From the NCBI GenBank assembly GCA_013397795.1, contig VZTJ01000638.1, forward strand, positions 485,966-549,965: a stretch of DNA of 64,000 nt. The letters are read 5' to 3'. The position numbers and the translations under genes are program-made. Origin of the DNA: Orthonyx spaldingii. Its lineage: Eukaryota > Chordata > Aves > Passeriformes > Orthonychidae. The notes under the pieces were generated by a model. That model was not told the DNA's origin. It saw only the letters and a program-made list of their open reading frames with translations, and searched no databases. How positions within the stretch are numbered: position 1 is the stretch's first letter; the number at the start of each line of letters is the position of its first letter. Positions 39,440 through 53,858 of this stretch are shown here, one piece after another.

Positions 39440-39790
39440 ATTTAACATACAAATGTAAGTATATATGTCTGCACACACACCCACCAAACTTCAACAGTTA
39501 TACATATTCATGCACGCATATGTGCAAGCAACTATTTAATTTTTACATACATATATGTATATATTTACAGGCATATTTGTATATGTACTTACACATACAC
39601 TGACATATATAAATAAGCATTTGACATTGAGCACTTCCTGAGCTTTGTGATGTCTCTTTTGTGATATCTGAAATATGTGGTTGAAGATGAAGGGATAAGT
39701 TCCATTACTCCTGTACTTATAGAAAACAGACCCACTATGCCCAAACCTTACCTAAAGCACTTTTCTGTTATATATATATATTTATATAAG
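39440..39790. repeat. TA/CA-rich low-complexity region
   Basis: Decayed alternating purine-pyrimidine sequence with several short (TA)n and (CA)n blocks, including a palindromic ATACATATATGTAT near 39550 and a (TA)n run around 39770-39785. It looks like an old fragmented microsatellite cluster. Confidence 0.7.
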
Positions 39791-42104
39791 TATACATCAT
39801 TAAAGAACTCCAAAACTTCTCCCTGCATCCTCTTTTATTTGGGCTGAGCAGCGCAATTTGGAAATGGAGAGTGTGTGTATCCCAAGCTCATATCAGCAAA
39901 ACTACCTGTATCTTATCATGAGTGTGTCTGCCATTCCTACCACAGCACTCTCCCTAAGCACAGCTACAGCAGTGATTCTTCTGCCTCTGCTCACAAGCTC
40001 CTCCTCCACAGCACAATTTCTAATATCTCAAGTTTTTAATACTTACAGAGAAAACAACCTCTTCTGCTCCCTAATTAATGTTTCTTCTTTCTTTCCTTAT
40101 TTATATCTTAGTAATTGCACAGGCCATAAACTAAAATGATCCAGAGTTCCTTAATGGCGATTTTGATTCCTGGAGCAATGACAAATATAAGGTGTGAATT
40201 TTGCAATTCATGATGAAAAGAAATAAAAGAATTCTGTACTGAAGCAATACAATTCCTTTGATTTTCAATAAGGATATGCAGAACGGGGTTAAAGGTGGCT
40301 TGTAAGGTCCTGAGAGATCAGCAATGCTATTTATAGCAACACTATGTACAGAAAAGCCATATATGCAATTATTCAATTATTCTGACATATGTTTACAGAT
40401 GTTGCCTATCTCCATGGCTGGTCAGGAAGGATTGGTAGAGTTGACTGTACAACTGATTCAGAGTGGAAAATTTTACCCCCTTTTTATTTTTGGTAGCCAA
40501 GTCTTAATTTTTCAAGTGATGTTTTTTTCAGTTGCATGAGCTGAGCAGTCTGGATAAATGGTATATATCCCTTTGGCAGTATATGAAGGATTCTTTTTTT
40601 ACCATTTGTTATTTATACCGTGAGTCTGGTCATCTAAGTCATATGCTTCCTGTTTTTAACTGAATGACAAACTTTTCAAGCAGGGGGACAGATTCCAAAT
40701 GATGCATAAGTACTCATAACCACAAAAATCTTCACCTGAACATTTTGAAAATGTTCATTAGAAGAGAAATATGGCAGAATAAAATAGAATCTGGACAAGT
40801 ATGCACAGATGTCATTTTGTGGTGTTTTGCCAGGCCTTAGATTAAAGACTCAAATATAAATAGGTGAAATAAGGAACTTTTAATATTTTTGCAAATGGTT
40901 TTACTTCACAAAGAATTACATTTCACAAGTTAGAGAGTGAAATAGGGTGGGATTAAGGCTTTCTGACACTATTATGGGAAGACTTACATTACTAACTGAT
41001 CAGAGACCTTACTTTCCAGGAAAACTTCCCTAAATTTAACCATGTTATGCCAGGTGTCAAACATTCTCTAGCTACATCACAGCAATGAGAACAGAAGCCT
41101 TCCTACTAATCACTCAGTTTAACCTGTGGCTGCATTTCATTGTTTTCTGGCAATCCCACTTCAGGTCCTTGAGCCTTCTCCATGCAGAAGGAATGGGAGA
41201 GAAGTGGAGATTAGTTGAAAGCAATATACAGCTCTCTCTTCCCAGAGAAAAGATCTCTACAGCAGTATGTGACAGTAGCGTCAGCAGGGAAATACATCTT
41301 GGAGTGCAGGGAATTTAAATGATTATTCCTTGGCCTTGGAAGAAGCAGCCTTTGGGCCCATTTGTGTTATGCTCCCTGAGCATTTCAAAGAGTTGTTTTC
41401 CCCCAAAGACCTTAGTAGGATAAAAAAGAGCAGCTCGTGGGGAAAACCAGATTGGGTATGGGAGGGGTGGGCAGAGGCAGCTGGCTCTGGTGCTTTGGAC
41501 AGAGGAGTCAGGAGGGTTTCTGCTGGGGGGAAGGAACACCACTACATCCATCATAAATGAAACCTGTTTCTTTATAGTTATGTAGAGTGATCAGACTGTT
41601 TCCTCGTGCCACTGATGCATTGATGGGCATTCTCAACAGAGGCTATCTTAGACACTATGGCTTGGAAGGAAAATTAGGGAGAAAAATAACATAAAGTCAA
41701 ACCTGTCAACAATGATTTCTTCTGATTATGAGCAGTGCTGAGATCATATACTACTGACATCAACAGAATTTTGCTTGTGCCTTGGCATCGATTAGATTCC
41801 AACACTCAGTTGTGTGTTTAATGCATTGTGATATAAGTAAAATCCTTTGAAAACTATGCCTGAGATTGGGAGGAGAGCTAGACATCACCATGTACCTTAT
41901 CATCATTCTTTTATGATGCAAGAGCATTCTGTACAACCAAATCTACATTCCACTGCTCTCAAGTTAGGTCTCACTCATGATGTGCATATTTCTTTCTTCT
42001 CTAGACAGTTATGGAAACCATACAGCTGAAGCATCATCTCATCGCATGACCTTCAAAATGTTTGGTCACATAAAGTCTTTGTAGGTTACTGAAGTGCAGA
42101 CATT

Positions 42105-42245
42105 CCCAAATTCCAGGCTAGAAACTAAGGCTTGGAGGTGATGTTACTTGCATGGGTCACAGAAGGAAGTAATAAGCAAAAACCTGAAAATCGGACTTCA
42201 CAATTCCAAGCCAGTGATTTAACTCTTGGAATAGTTTCACTGTCC
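42105..42245 (-). mobile_element. MIR-like SINE remnant
   Basis: The plus strand shows the reverse complement of the MIR core: GAAACTAAGGCTTGGAGG, then GTTACTTGCATGGGTCACAG, a GGAAGTAATAAGC block, and a TGATTTAACTCTTGG end. The order and spacing agree with MIR on the minus strand. Divergence is high and no coding capacity is expected. Confidence 0.65.
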
Positions 42246-45200
42246 ACTTTGTGATTTAAGACCCTGAAGACCCTTTTCCTTCTGCCCTCCTACATAATTA
42301 AATTGGACCTTGAAGCTTTTCCATTTCTCATTAGACTTTGTCCTGTGGTTTTACTTAACAAATATTTCGCTTTGAATACTTCTTTTTTTCCCTCACAGTC
42401 ACTTCCATTAGTCCTGTTTCACTTTTCCTTTTCCTTCTGCAGCCACTTGTTGCAACTGAGATCAGCAGAAGCTGCTGTATTAGAAGTCCCAAGAGCCAGA
42501 AAAACCACACACAGGATTTTTAAACTTCTGACCCTATCTTCTCCCTTTGCATCACTGAGTTGCTTAACATCTCATGCACCATGCAAAGCAAGTCTAGTTT
42601 CTCTGTAGGCAGCATAGACTATAGTTTGTTATGGCAACATTTTCTGGGGCTGTTAAGGGGAGATGTACACTTCTTCCTGTTGCATTGTGTATTTCTGATT
42701 TCCTTCTGAATGCTCTGAGGGCACTGGATATTTACTGAGTCTTTCATAAACCTGAACCCTTTGTCTACATCAAGATTCACTTTCACAGACCAGTTTGGAG
42801 CATGGCTATTCCTAGTCATGTGTCTCCTTTTCTCTCTTCTCTACCATTCAGTCTTCAAGAGGTCTCACTACATTGTGTTTTCGTCTCTGCTCTACTGTCT
42901 TGTGCTTGGTGGCAGACTGTCACCTGCAGCTGAGACCACTCTGACCCCATAAATGAGCAATCTTGTATGTCAGCAGCAAGAGTAGACTGGGAACATCTCA
43001 GTCAGGTGTTATAAAATGTAAAGTGTGTCTGGCAGCCACAAACTTCATTACACCCCTAGCAAAGACCTTATACAAACGGCGTCCTGATGCAGGAACCTAG
43101 ATTTGCCATATTTCTTCACAACTTCAAGTACAGTCCTAGTGCCAAATTCATAGCAAGGGAAAAGTAGGCTGAAGGCTCTTTTCCTGATGGACAGAAACTG
43201 TGAATGCTAGCTACTTTCAATACCATGCTCACTGTGCTTTGGCATTTGGAGACATCCTTAAGCATGGATTTCTTGGTTTCTATTGTTTGTATGTTCTGCT
43301 GCAATGCTATTTCAGTGTCTATTTTAATGAGTGAATTTATTATATAGTTCACTGCACAAAAATTTCAATTACATTATTAAAAACTCCCTAGTACTGATTT
43401 TTGGATCAGATATTTCCTGCATGTATTTTGAATCCACTGTTGGTTATTGAGTAGCTTTTCTCCATTTGTTTTTTTCTTGGTCCTGTCTGGGAATAAAGCC
43501 TAATATGGGTCTGCCCTCAGTACTACTACCTTTTTTTCCTCCCCTGTATCCCAGACTACAGCATAGACCTCTCTTAAACCCAGTGAGACAAGATAAGCCT
43601 TTTCTGCCTGGCAGCATTTCAGAGACATTAAGTGTAAGAGAGAAGGTAAGTAATTCACCATGCCGCCCCATTTCTGTAATGGGGGAGGACATCTTGATAC
43701 ATTTACAATACTCCTCTGGGGATATTTCATCAGTTATACCTAACTCTAATGGACAAGAATTGATTTGAACTTTCTCCTTAGCACAGAGCTGTAAACAGCT
43801 TCACTCCAGGCCGCAGCAATGAACTGGTGTTTTGTAAAATTGAGAGAAATTTGGAAAACTTCTGTGCCGATCTATTAAATAAGCTAGTAGGTGGATGATC
43901 CAGGGTTTACTAACTTGTCTTTTCAATTTTTTAAAAACAGAGCAATTACTAACCTAGATTATACATTTTTCCATTCTAACATCTCTCCTCCATTTTTGTC
44001 ACGGTATTGGTATTTGAGCTATCTCATTTACTTTCAGTTGAGGTTTGTCAAATCAGGATACAGTTTAGGAAGGTATTTTTATTGTTCTATTTAATGTCAG
44101 ATGTTTACTTTTGTAGTTCTCAGAGCAAAAAGTCCAGAGAACTCTTTGTCCTGCTGTAGTAATATCTGTTAATATCTTAAGTCTATCTATCAAAAAATAG
44201 CATCCAACACTCTTGGGGTATTCCCCCCACCGTCAAGTTTTCTATTGGTTGGTACCTCAGGCAGTTTTAATCCTGGGCATGAAAGCAAAATTCCATCATT
44301 TTTAAAAATTTGGCATATACAGTATTATATCTTTGCCAAGGTTTGCAAAGTGAAAATACAGAGTTCTTCATAGCTCTGCTAGGGAGCAAATAAGCAGCTC
44401 CTGTTATCACATGCTGTATTTTTTAATGCCTGTTGTGTTAGAGATTATCTAGAAAGGTTGCAGCTGGGGCAAATGATCACATCAGTAATCCATATTTTAA
44501 GATCCCTATTTCCAACATACTGATCATCATGGTGAGCTATGAAAACATTTTGTAAGGCATTAACAATTCTTTACAGATAATACAAATAGTCACAGAAAAC
44601 AGGCAAGCAAAGGAGATATGTTTCATATTAATTCTAAAGTTAGAAATCAGGCAAGTATAAGCAAGAAAGGACAAAACAATGACCTTCCCAGTTCAGCCTT
44701 TTGTGCCTCTTAACTAAAGATGTCATTCTGCAAGACCGTGTTTCTGTGCTGTTCCTTTGCGCTGAAGACAGAGAGAACTGCCTTTTTTTTTTGTGGATCA
44801 TCATCTGGAACTGGTGCTGGAACAAGACACTAGCCCTGAAAGCTTTGCTGTGGGGGCACAGAATTGTCTCTAATACAGGCAGGGCAGAAGATGTTAGGTT
44901 TCAAAATCAAGGAGCACTAGCTGCCACCACCATCTGACTTTTCAATGGGATCCCAACCTATTTCCAGCTGGTATGAACACTGAGAGCCTAATCCTCACAA
45001 GACTTTCTTATTTTGGTACTTTCACTGACATCAGTGAAACTGGCCTTTTGTTAAGAATTTTTCTAGTTTCTAGCAATAGATGACTTGGAGATAATTTGAA
45101 ACAAAATGGCAAAAGGTAAGAATGTCACCAGACTACTGTAACTTTGATACTGATTAGAATAATAATGAAAAACAGCCTATGTGCCTTCAGGAAGTTGAGA

Positions 45201-48150
45201 ACCACAGTATTCGATGTGCAACTTCTATATCTCTGGCATTTTAAGACAGAAAAGCTTTTAATTTCCTGTTGGTTCCATGTTTGAGTAGAATTTTTGGCAT
45301 TCATCCAGCACACATTTAAGGAGTTAGTAGCAAAACCTAGGTGCAAGTCTAAATTTTACTGCCTGGTTTGTACTGGTGCTACAAACGTGGCAATTGGGAA
45401 ACTGGACTACTGCTGTTACCAGGTTGTGCTCTTGTCTTCAGATTTCAAATAACTGATTAATTTGGGTATTTCCATATTATGAGGGTCAGGTGAACTAATG
45501 TTGAATGCCAATATGTTTCTGCTTATTACTTTGGTGCTTTTGTTCTCTTCTAATTTTTTTATAGTTCAGTTTAATTTGATTTTATAACAAGAGGCACAGC
45601 TGTATTTTAAGTGTTTAGTAATGAGTTGCTCTAAGAGACACATTTCTTGACCCAATACCTCAATTTAGCAACTTTCTTGAGACAAATTTGCAATTTGGGA
45701 ATGGCAGAAGATGAAGAGAGAGAGGTGCTAGCACAAAGGATTTCATCTGAACACTTCTCATTCCAGCACATTTCAGAGAGAAACTGCTAAAAGGAACTGG
45801 CTCTTCTAATACACTCCTTATCGTGAAACCACAAAGACAGACTGGAATGAATTTTTAACTTCTGTAGTGATAACATTTGCCCCATCTCTTCTATCCTCAT
45901 GGATATCCTGGGAAAGGGATCCTGGATGCAATACACAATATTGGCTGCCAATTACTGCTTCACAGACCAGCATCGAGCTGGTAGTGGGAAGCGACAGAAC
46001 CTCCTGGCATTTACTGCTTCAAAAGGTGCCCATCCACAGAGATGACACCTGGGACCAGAGGGATGGGCTGTTCAGCACAGGAGGCATTAGGCATTGAGGC
46101 ACTCAGGCATGGACAGATTCTTCCAGCCTAGTGGAAAGAGTCACTAAAGATTAAGCAGCCTACAAGAAATTGTTTATGGTTTTAACTATAATGGTAAACA
46201 ATTTATAAACTACTGAAACAAGGTTTGCCAAATTAATTCATAAGACAACCACTTGGTCTTTCAAAGTAATTGAGCAGTTTTTGAATTTCCTTGTTTCTCA
46301 AGCTATCTTTCAGAACAGATTGCGTTATTTGGTTTGTTTGTTTGCATTTTTTGTTTTTTTGTTAGGCACACAACACCACCCATTCCAGTTCCCTGCATGC
46401 TCTAGGATTCATACGCAACATATGCCACTCTGTGGAAGGTGTCTACAAAGGATCTTAATTGGCTGAAAATCATGAAGGTCTTCAATATAAACAATGATGA
46501 CAAATGGAAAGAAATTCTTTACAATGCCTCAGTGTTCCTATCCTTATATCCTTCTTCTTTTCTTTGATAACGTCCCCATCTATTCTCTCTCAAACTCAAG
46601 TTAAAGTACAGAACCTTTTCTTTCGATGGGTTTGCTCTTTGCTTTTTCAACCACTGTTGCACCCTTTTCTCTGTAACTTTATCTGAGATTTATAAACCTT
46701 TCTTATGGATCTGCTTGTCCTGGACTTGTGCTTAGTGAAGAGTGTTTTCTTGACTTGAACAACCTCTTCCACTTTTGCCCATTTAGGCACACTCACCTTC
46801 CTGCTTTCCTTCTTGCACTTTGCAATACCATGTGTCTGGTATGTGCAAGAAGTCTTTTTGAACCTTTCAATTTTGTCACCTGAATTTTATGGTTTTCCTT
46901 GAATTATCTTTCTTTTCTTGCTTTCTTTTTTTGAAGCCAAAATAAAATAGGCTACCATTATGAATCTGTTCTGGTATTCAGCAACAGCAGAAGGGTTCTT
47001 GAAGCAATTCTTAAACACTGCAGTATGGCCTGGGCCAAAGAGCAGTTCTTTAAAGGCATATTATAAAAGAAAACACTCTCCATAATAAATGCTATTTGCA
47101 CAACTGCTTGACTTCTTCCTTCCAGCCATTCACTCATGAAAACAATAATATTTCTAATTTACCAAAATAAATAAATAAATATAGGTGCAACTTCTAGTTT
47201 CTGGCAATATTCTCATTCTTACTAAATCATAATAAAGGAATGTACTGAAATGCAGTGTGATGAATTAATTTTCATGAAAACAGGGATGAAGACAATGAAT
47301 CTGGTAAGAGGAGATGCCAGCATCTTTATACACAATATCCTTGAAAACCTATCTCTTCTCATTCTATATCAGATACAAATACTGCGTCGCAATGGCTTAA
47401 CCCAAGGTGTTATAAACTTTGGAATTCAAACTAGATGACTACCTTTTCAAATAATACTTAGATACAAAAAATCTTACATATGGTTCCTGATCACGGACTC
47501 CAATATAACACTGCTAAAGAAAGGTGTAATTTTTATTGCTCACCCCTTCAAACCTTTCCCCAAGAGGCAGCCTACACATCTGATCCTGATATTTTTCACT
47601 CATGATTCTGGACACATGCAACAATTGTCTGGGAAATATTGCAAGGTCCCTTTACACAGGGTGAATTGGGTAAAGACTCAAAATAAGTGGTGCCAATCCC
47701 TTATCCATCTGGTTTATGACTGTTCCAGATGGAAGGAAGCTATTAGAACACCACTCTTAACTCCCAGCAAAGGCGGAATATAGTCTCCAAATTAATGATT
47801 TACCATATGAGCGACCTAAGCTTCGTCAGAAGGCCAAGAAAGTATTTGGCCCACTCAAAAATGTTCAGATTGGTCTTGAAACAGAAAAGACCAGATTAAC
47901 AGTTCCTGAAATTTAGTAGCAAAAGGAGCTAGGACACCTTGACAATGGCTGACAAAAGCAGGACAGAAGTCAGTCCTTCCACTCTTATGCAAGCTAAAAA
48001 TGCATGTCTTCAGCCCACAACATATTGTAGGACAACCATCCTCTCCTATGGCAGAGTTTCCAATTCAATAATGCAGGTGCAGCATCTGACATCCAGCTTT
48101 GCTGGAAATGAGAAAAGCTACCAAAATTAATTACTTTCATTTTCATTCAA
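42246..48150. other. Noncoding ZBTB20 5' region, no gene seen (part 3)
   Basis: AT-rich sequence with only short chance frames and a small (AATA)n run near 47165-47182. No exon, RNA gene or complete transposon could be supported. Confidence 0.5.
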
Positions 48151-48151
48151 C

Positions 48152-49160
48152 CTAATGCTGTGCAACTTGTGTGGACAAGCAATGCAACCATAAAGGTAGG
48201 GAAGCAGTCGCTGGGGGGTGACCAGGGGTCCCCACGCTGCGGGGGCAGCTGAATGGCAGGGCAGGGCTCAGCACACAAAGGGACGGATGAACAGGAGGAA
48301 CCCAAAGCTTCGAGTGACACCTAAAGGCAGCTGGAATAATAGAGACCTTTAAAGAGGTCTTTGAAAGTGGAATGTGGAGCCGGGATAGCAGGGGTACAGA
48401 AAAGGCATTGCTGAGGATTTTTCTCTTCGTTAAGTGAAGTAAAATACAGCCCTCGCTCATTATGGAGGCAGGCAGCCTCGCCAGGCTGATACATCTCATC
48501 AGCCTATTAATAAAGCTCTGCTCGAATCTAGTTTCACAAGGCAACCCATCAGAGTCTGTGCTTCCAACACGTGCTACAGACACAGGGCTATGGAAAATCT
48601 CACCCTCCAGAGAGACCTGAGTGAGGCAGTCTTTTTCATTAATACCAAGTCTGCACAATGAATCAACAACAGATTCAATAAGGCCAGGAAGAGCAAAAAT
48701 AGAGCTTCTGACCAAATAAAAGACATGTAATGAGATCAGAGTGAATTTAATGGGAACCTCTATTCCACTGAATAGACAAGGTCCCAGACATCCTCTTTCC
48801 TGGGTCTCAGGAGCTAAGCCAATAGACTTCAAGTTGCATCATTAAGTTCAAAATCAGACGAACTGTAATTGAAATAAAAGTCTTATTTTTGGCTTGTTGA
48901 TCAAAATGGAGCTCAGATGTGCCTGAGGGCATGATTTTCATCAGGACCTCAATGCAATCCTTGATTTCCCAAGCACTGCACCTGCAATGAATCATGGGCT
49001 CAACTAGTAGCATATTAATACCGAGTTACCTGGTGTGCAGGTGGAAATAGAAAATGCAATATTTAAATGCTTTAAAAGCACCTGCCATTTATAATGAACA
49101 CAATTCTTTCCAAGCACAAAATTGCATCTTAACACACATATGCCATTACTGAAAATCATG
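48152..49160. other. Candidate conserved noncoding segment overlapped by a 226-codon open frame
   Basis: Bases 48152-48832 are open for 226 codons on the minus strand, unusually long for this window, though the first 180 bases are GC-enriched and so stop-poor. The translation shows no known domain, no compositional bias typical of a protein family, and no obvious signal or membrane pattern. From about 48.6 to 49.15 kb the sequence is rich in homeodomain-like ATTA and TAAT motifs and lacks repeats. It includes ATTCAATAAGGCC, CAATGAATCATGG and ATATTTAAATGC words, and reads like a developmental enhancer. Function is inferred from texture only; a novel exon is the less likely alternative. Confidence 0.25.
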
Positions 49161-50558
49161 CCCAGTGATTTTGAAATACTATATTCACATTTGTGCCTAC
49201 ATCCTGATAGGCTTTCATTTCCCCTCCTTCCAATAATTAGTCTAAAAGACCCTCTTCCTGACTAAGGAAGTTAGTAGAGTCTCCATATTGTGTTCATAGC
49301 AGATCCCTTAACCTTGTGGGAGAGTATCACAAAGCACACATCAACTGAGAGCCAAGCAATGATCCTACACTACAACTCATTGTCAGAGACCACTAGTTAA
49401 AAACAGCATGTGGGCCCTCCTTTAATACGTGGTACAGCAGGTGATGGAGAACTGAGAGAAATGAAAAATCTTGTTCTCATGGGTGAAGGGACAGCCTGTC
49501 ATCTGTTCAATTTTCCCCACACATGAGTAGGTAATAAATACCAATTAGCATCCATTGTCCTAATGTCTTGAAGCCTGGTCTCTAACTTGGTGTCACACAC
49601 AGATTCAGCAAATCCTGTGGGATATTGTGGTACCTAGGCAGAAGAGAAGATAATTTGGGAGTTTGGCGATCTGGGGCAGACAAATGAAAGAAATAAATGG
49701 CTTCTATGTTTCGCTTGTTTCCTGCAGAAGAAAGCATCTGCATCAAAATGAGTTTAAACATAAGGGAATACATTCTCAATGTGTTGCACAGGGATTTAGC
49801 CACATGACTCCCATTGATGTTTATGGGAAATGAGTGGCTAAATCCCCATGTAATAGGTTGAAATTTTAGCCCAAGGAGACTGACTGTGGAGGAACTCGTC
49901 AAGGTCTCTGCTTACAAAAATTGTGAGCATATCAACCATTCTCAAACACCATCTCTTTTTACTGGTATGTAATCAAGTGGACCCCTTGAAAGGGACCAGT
50001 GAAATTAACTCTGTAAAAGGTTACCGAAAAACCTATAAAATTGCTCTACTAGTGAGTGCATGAACATGATCTGTGGGTGCAAGGGCATGTCAGAGGATGA
50101 CTTTGGTGTTGATCATGTCACTTTTTACAAGCTGATACTCTCCTGGAAGACAACAAGGGGTTATTGAATAATTTAACGCTTCAGACTTCAGCAACAAAAG
50201 GTATCTAGCAGTGTGGACATCCTGCTACAAAATGCATCAAGAAGAGCTTCTAACCATAGTTAATCTCAGTAGGTTGCAAGAAAACAAGGAAGACGCTAAA
50301 TCCCTTGGCTTTTCTCCTGCCTTAAGGAGGAAGGAGATAAGCGTCAGATTAAAGTGAGAGAATCTCTTCTGTCTTCCAATTACACAGATTCAGGCCTACC
50401 TCAAGCCAGAAAATTTTCAGTAGCCAAAATTTGCAACCAAATTGGCTATATGAATATCAGATTAGAGGTTTAACCAGGAAATACATGTCTAATTCTTTCC
50501 TCAACCGCATGACAGCTACTGCTAAGGGTAAATTAGCAAAGGACTAGCCTATTTCTGA

Positions 50559-50586
50559 CTAAAATACATAGTCTAAAATACATAGG
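50559..50586. repeat. 14-bp near-perfect tandem duplication
   Basis: CTAAAATACATAGT is followed immediately by CTAAAATACATAGG, two units differing only in the last base. This is a small slippage duplication without known role. Confidence 0.85.
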
Positions 50587-53500
50587 TAAGAGTGCTCTGT
50601 GAGATATGCATCCTTTCTGCAGCAATGCCAGTGGAATTCTGCAAACATTTCCTCTCCCTGCCCTCCTGTCTGCTCCCACCCAACAGGGTTTTATGGAGAT
50701 AGTGTGGACAAAAATGAAATGTTTTAATGTACCCAATCAACAGATTTTATTCTATCATCCAAGTGCAGGTTTAAAAGAAAACTAGTTCAAGTACAGTTAT
50801 TATAGAAAGCAGGTTCTTCACAGATGTGCAGCCAGCAAAATGATTGTTGCATATCTTTAATTTTTTTTATATAGCCACTGAAAAACCCCTTCCTGGAAAG
50901 GTTAATATTCATGATTATTACATAGACTTGAGAAATCTCTGAAGGTTGTGATTACAGCAAAAGATTATTTTTTTTTTTACAATTATAAGCCATCAGTCAG
51001 TGTCATTCCATGAAGTTTGAGCAACGCATACCTATTCTTCTTTGGCCATCACAATACAATTTCAAAAGATAAACCACATTCCTCTGTGTGCTTCAACTCT
51101 GAAATACTCTATATATGAAAATGAATCTGGCAGACTCTTCTGAAATCACAGGCTTCTGAGATGAGCAAATGGGTACAGTTTTCTTTTAACTGTTTTTTGA
51201 ACCCCATGTGTTGAGAGAAAACAACAGAATGGAAATTGCTCATCAAAATGTTAACTTGTGGCACGGCAGAGCCCCAAGCAGGTGTGTGGCATGCCGTTCC
51301 CTCCGCTGACATGCCTACCACATGGCACCCAGTTCTGCCACCTCCGTCCCTTCCCTTTGGAATTCCTCCTCCTGCAAGCACTGAAATGTGGCTTGACTCC
51401 GAGCCGCACACAAGTGATGTGACCTTTCAGAAAGCAGGCAGTTTGGGAAAACCTTTATATAGGATAATCTGTCATGGAATAATCCTTTGGATTATCTGAG
51501 TCGACCACAGTTCTTCCAAGCCCAAACAAAACTGTCTCAGCTAATGCGTTTGCTATTAGGAGCATACCTAGTCAGGAAAAGAATATGACCTTGCTAATTC
51601 AAGGGGAACAGCAAGGATGCTGACCTATCACAAATAACTGAATTTTTCAAATTAACAAACAGTTGAACAGACAATACAAAATATAAATAAATAAAGGATA
51701 AAGTGTCACAGAGCATACTTTGTTCATTTATTTTGACAAGTCCTTAGGTTTAAATTGTGAAAATACTTTACAGTGTACAAGTAAATGTGCTGTAATGAAC
51801 TTTCTAAAAATAATGAAGGCTTCATCATCTTTGAATGAATGTCTGTCCCTGTAGCTCGTAGCTGGAACTGAAAGCTAATAGAGAAATTACCATACAAAGG
51901 TGGCTTTTCCACAGAAATTATGGGAGCAGAAATGTTCTTTTTGACTTGTTCTTCATTCTTCATAGTGTTGTGTGTATTTCAACATCACAGACCGCAAGAA
52001 GCCAAAAGCTATTCTGTGTCTCCTGCATTCTTTAGCCCTCTGCTAAACCTTGGGGAAGGCTCACGCAGATTTCCTCAAAATGTTTAATAAAGAACACAGT
52101 ACTGCGTCTGGTATCCACCCCCATTTGCCTTGTGTAGAGTCTTGCCAGACTTTTACAATCTGATATGCTAAATTTCAGATACCTGCTCACAACTGGGTTT
52201 TGTAAAGAGACTGAGTTGAAATAAAACTGCCCCTGGGCTGGAATAAAATTTCTCTTGCTCCAGAATTCCACATTTCTAAACATACTACCCAGAATTTTAG
52301 AAGTCGATTTGAAATATAAGCTTAAGGGTATAAAATGCTTATCTTCACAACCTTTTCGCCCCTCTTAAAATGCAAGAAAATGTTCTGTTTTTCTAAGGCA
52401 CAAAGACAAATGTAGCTCCATAAACTAAGGAGCATAAAGAACAGCACTCTTCTTCCAGCCACATCTTGTCTTTTTCTCCCAAAAAATACAATGGAAGCAT
52501 AGGATACTTTATTAATGTTATTTGAAAAGATGCTATTAAACCCGTGCTATGTGAGTAGTTGTCTCAGGGCTTAAACTATCACTGTCTTCCTGGCCAAAGC
52601 AGCAAACTAACAGTTTACTTGTTTTATTATTGCATTGGTTCAGTGTGGCCTGGAAGTGCCAGAGATCACCGTGCCACTCTCTCCTGGAAGAGCAGAGGAC
52701 ATCCTAAAACACTTTCAAGGGCCTCTGCATCCCCACACAGGGAACGCATCTGCCATTTGTTTCCCATTTTCACACAACAGTGTTCCCCCATGGGTTTACA
52801 TTTCCCTTTTCCAGCTAAACAGAGTATCACCTGAATGGCGAACTTGAGAGGTTTCAGAACAGAGGAAATATCCCTGTGAAAAGGTAACAGCACACAGGAA
52901 GTTTAAGAAAATCCTGATGATGTCAACAGGCTGCAAGAAAGTCTGTAGGCTACAGCAGCCCTTCTTTGGTGGCCCTGTTATATTTGCTGAATTCATGTTT
53001 TCTCTTAAAAATGTCAGTATGAACAACTACTGTTTCAGGTGGCAAAGAAGAGTTACCATGCCAGAGCACCCATGTGTGGCACTTTTTCCAAATCTTCAAG
53101 AGGAAAAAAGAAAAAAAAAAAAAGAGTGGAGCAAAAATCCTCACAGATTTTGTCTCTAAAGAAATATGAACTCTCAACTATTTCAGCCACCGGGTTCCAG
53201 CAGCTGCTGTTTATTCCTTTCACCCACAGAGTGAGAGCTGAAGAATAAAAGGCTAAGGACAGAGTGTTGTGAGTGAGATGGTTTGAGTCAAAGAGTTACA
53301 CTGAATGTAAACAGCCTAGAGATGAAGAGGGGAGTTGTAGGACACCTCATGCTAATAGCTCATTTATTTACCACAGTACAAGGCTGACTGAACAGGCAGC
53401 TGTCAGGGGAGGCATTCGTTGATGTGACTGGGCTAGAGAATGGTAGAGGGCCTGATCCAAATTTACTAGGAAAAACATTCCTAGTAAAATATAATGCAGC

Positions 53501-53858
53501 AGTAACCATTGTTATAATATTTATTACAGAGTTAGTGTAGTTTGCTACTCAGATGTGACAATATTCAGAGGTGAAAAAGGGGCAGCTCTTGCTACATGGA
53601 CAGCACTAATGGGATTTTCAGGTTTGCCGTTTTCCTGTGGCCAGACAGGTAAATAACTCGGGGACATAGTTTGATTTCAGCCATGGGATGGCAAAGGGAA
53701 AACTGAGTCATAGCTCTGTAGATACTCAATTGCTCCACTGGTGGCCTCAGCCTTTCCTTTCTTCTTAGGGTGGAATTTTTTATGATAGCTTTGAGATTTG
53801 ACTTCATTCTTAGTGGCTGAATTTGTGTCCAAATGCCTCTTTGCTGGCTGCTTAGACT

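Larger units (their letters stand above)
28986..42100. other. Noncoding ZBTB20 5' region, no gene seen (part 2)
   Basis: Continuation of AT-rich DNA without supported exons. It holds a possible old LTR (29.79-30.16 kb), a purine tract at 31.41 kb, a T run at 34.80 kb, a TA-rich patch at 39.42-39.79 kb, and a stretch near 35.12-35.35 kb that reads like conserved noncoding DNA. The short open frames carry no recognisable domain. Confidence 0.5.

Noticed and set aside
39440..39610. Possible bird counterpart of the TA-rich ZBTB20 intronic microRNA miR-568
   Set aside because: The similarity is only low-complexity TA/CA composition, the human gene lies towards the other end of the locus, and no convincing hairpin with a matching arm was seen.
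44990..45040. Phrase resembling ancient sauropsid repeats (TTTCACTGACATCAGTGAAA)
   Set aside because: The match is too short to assign to a family, and similar phrases elsewhere (about 17265 and 19935) are equally weak.
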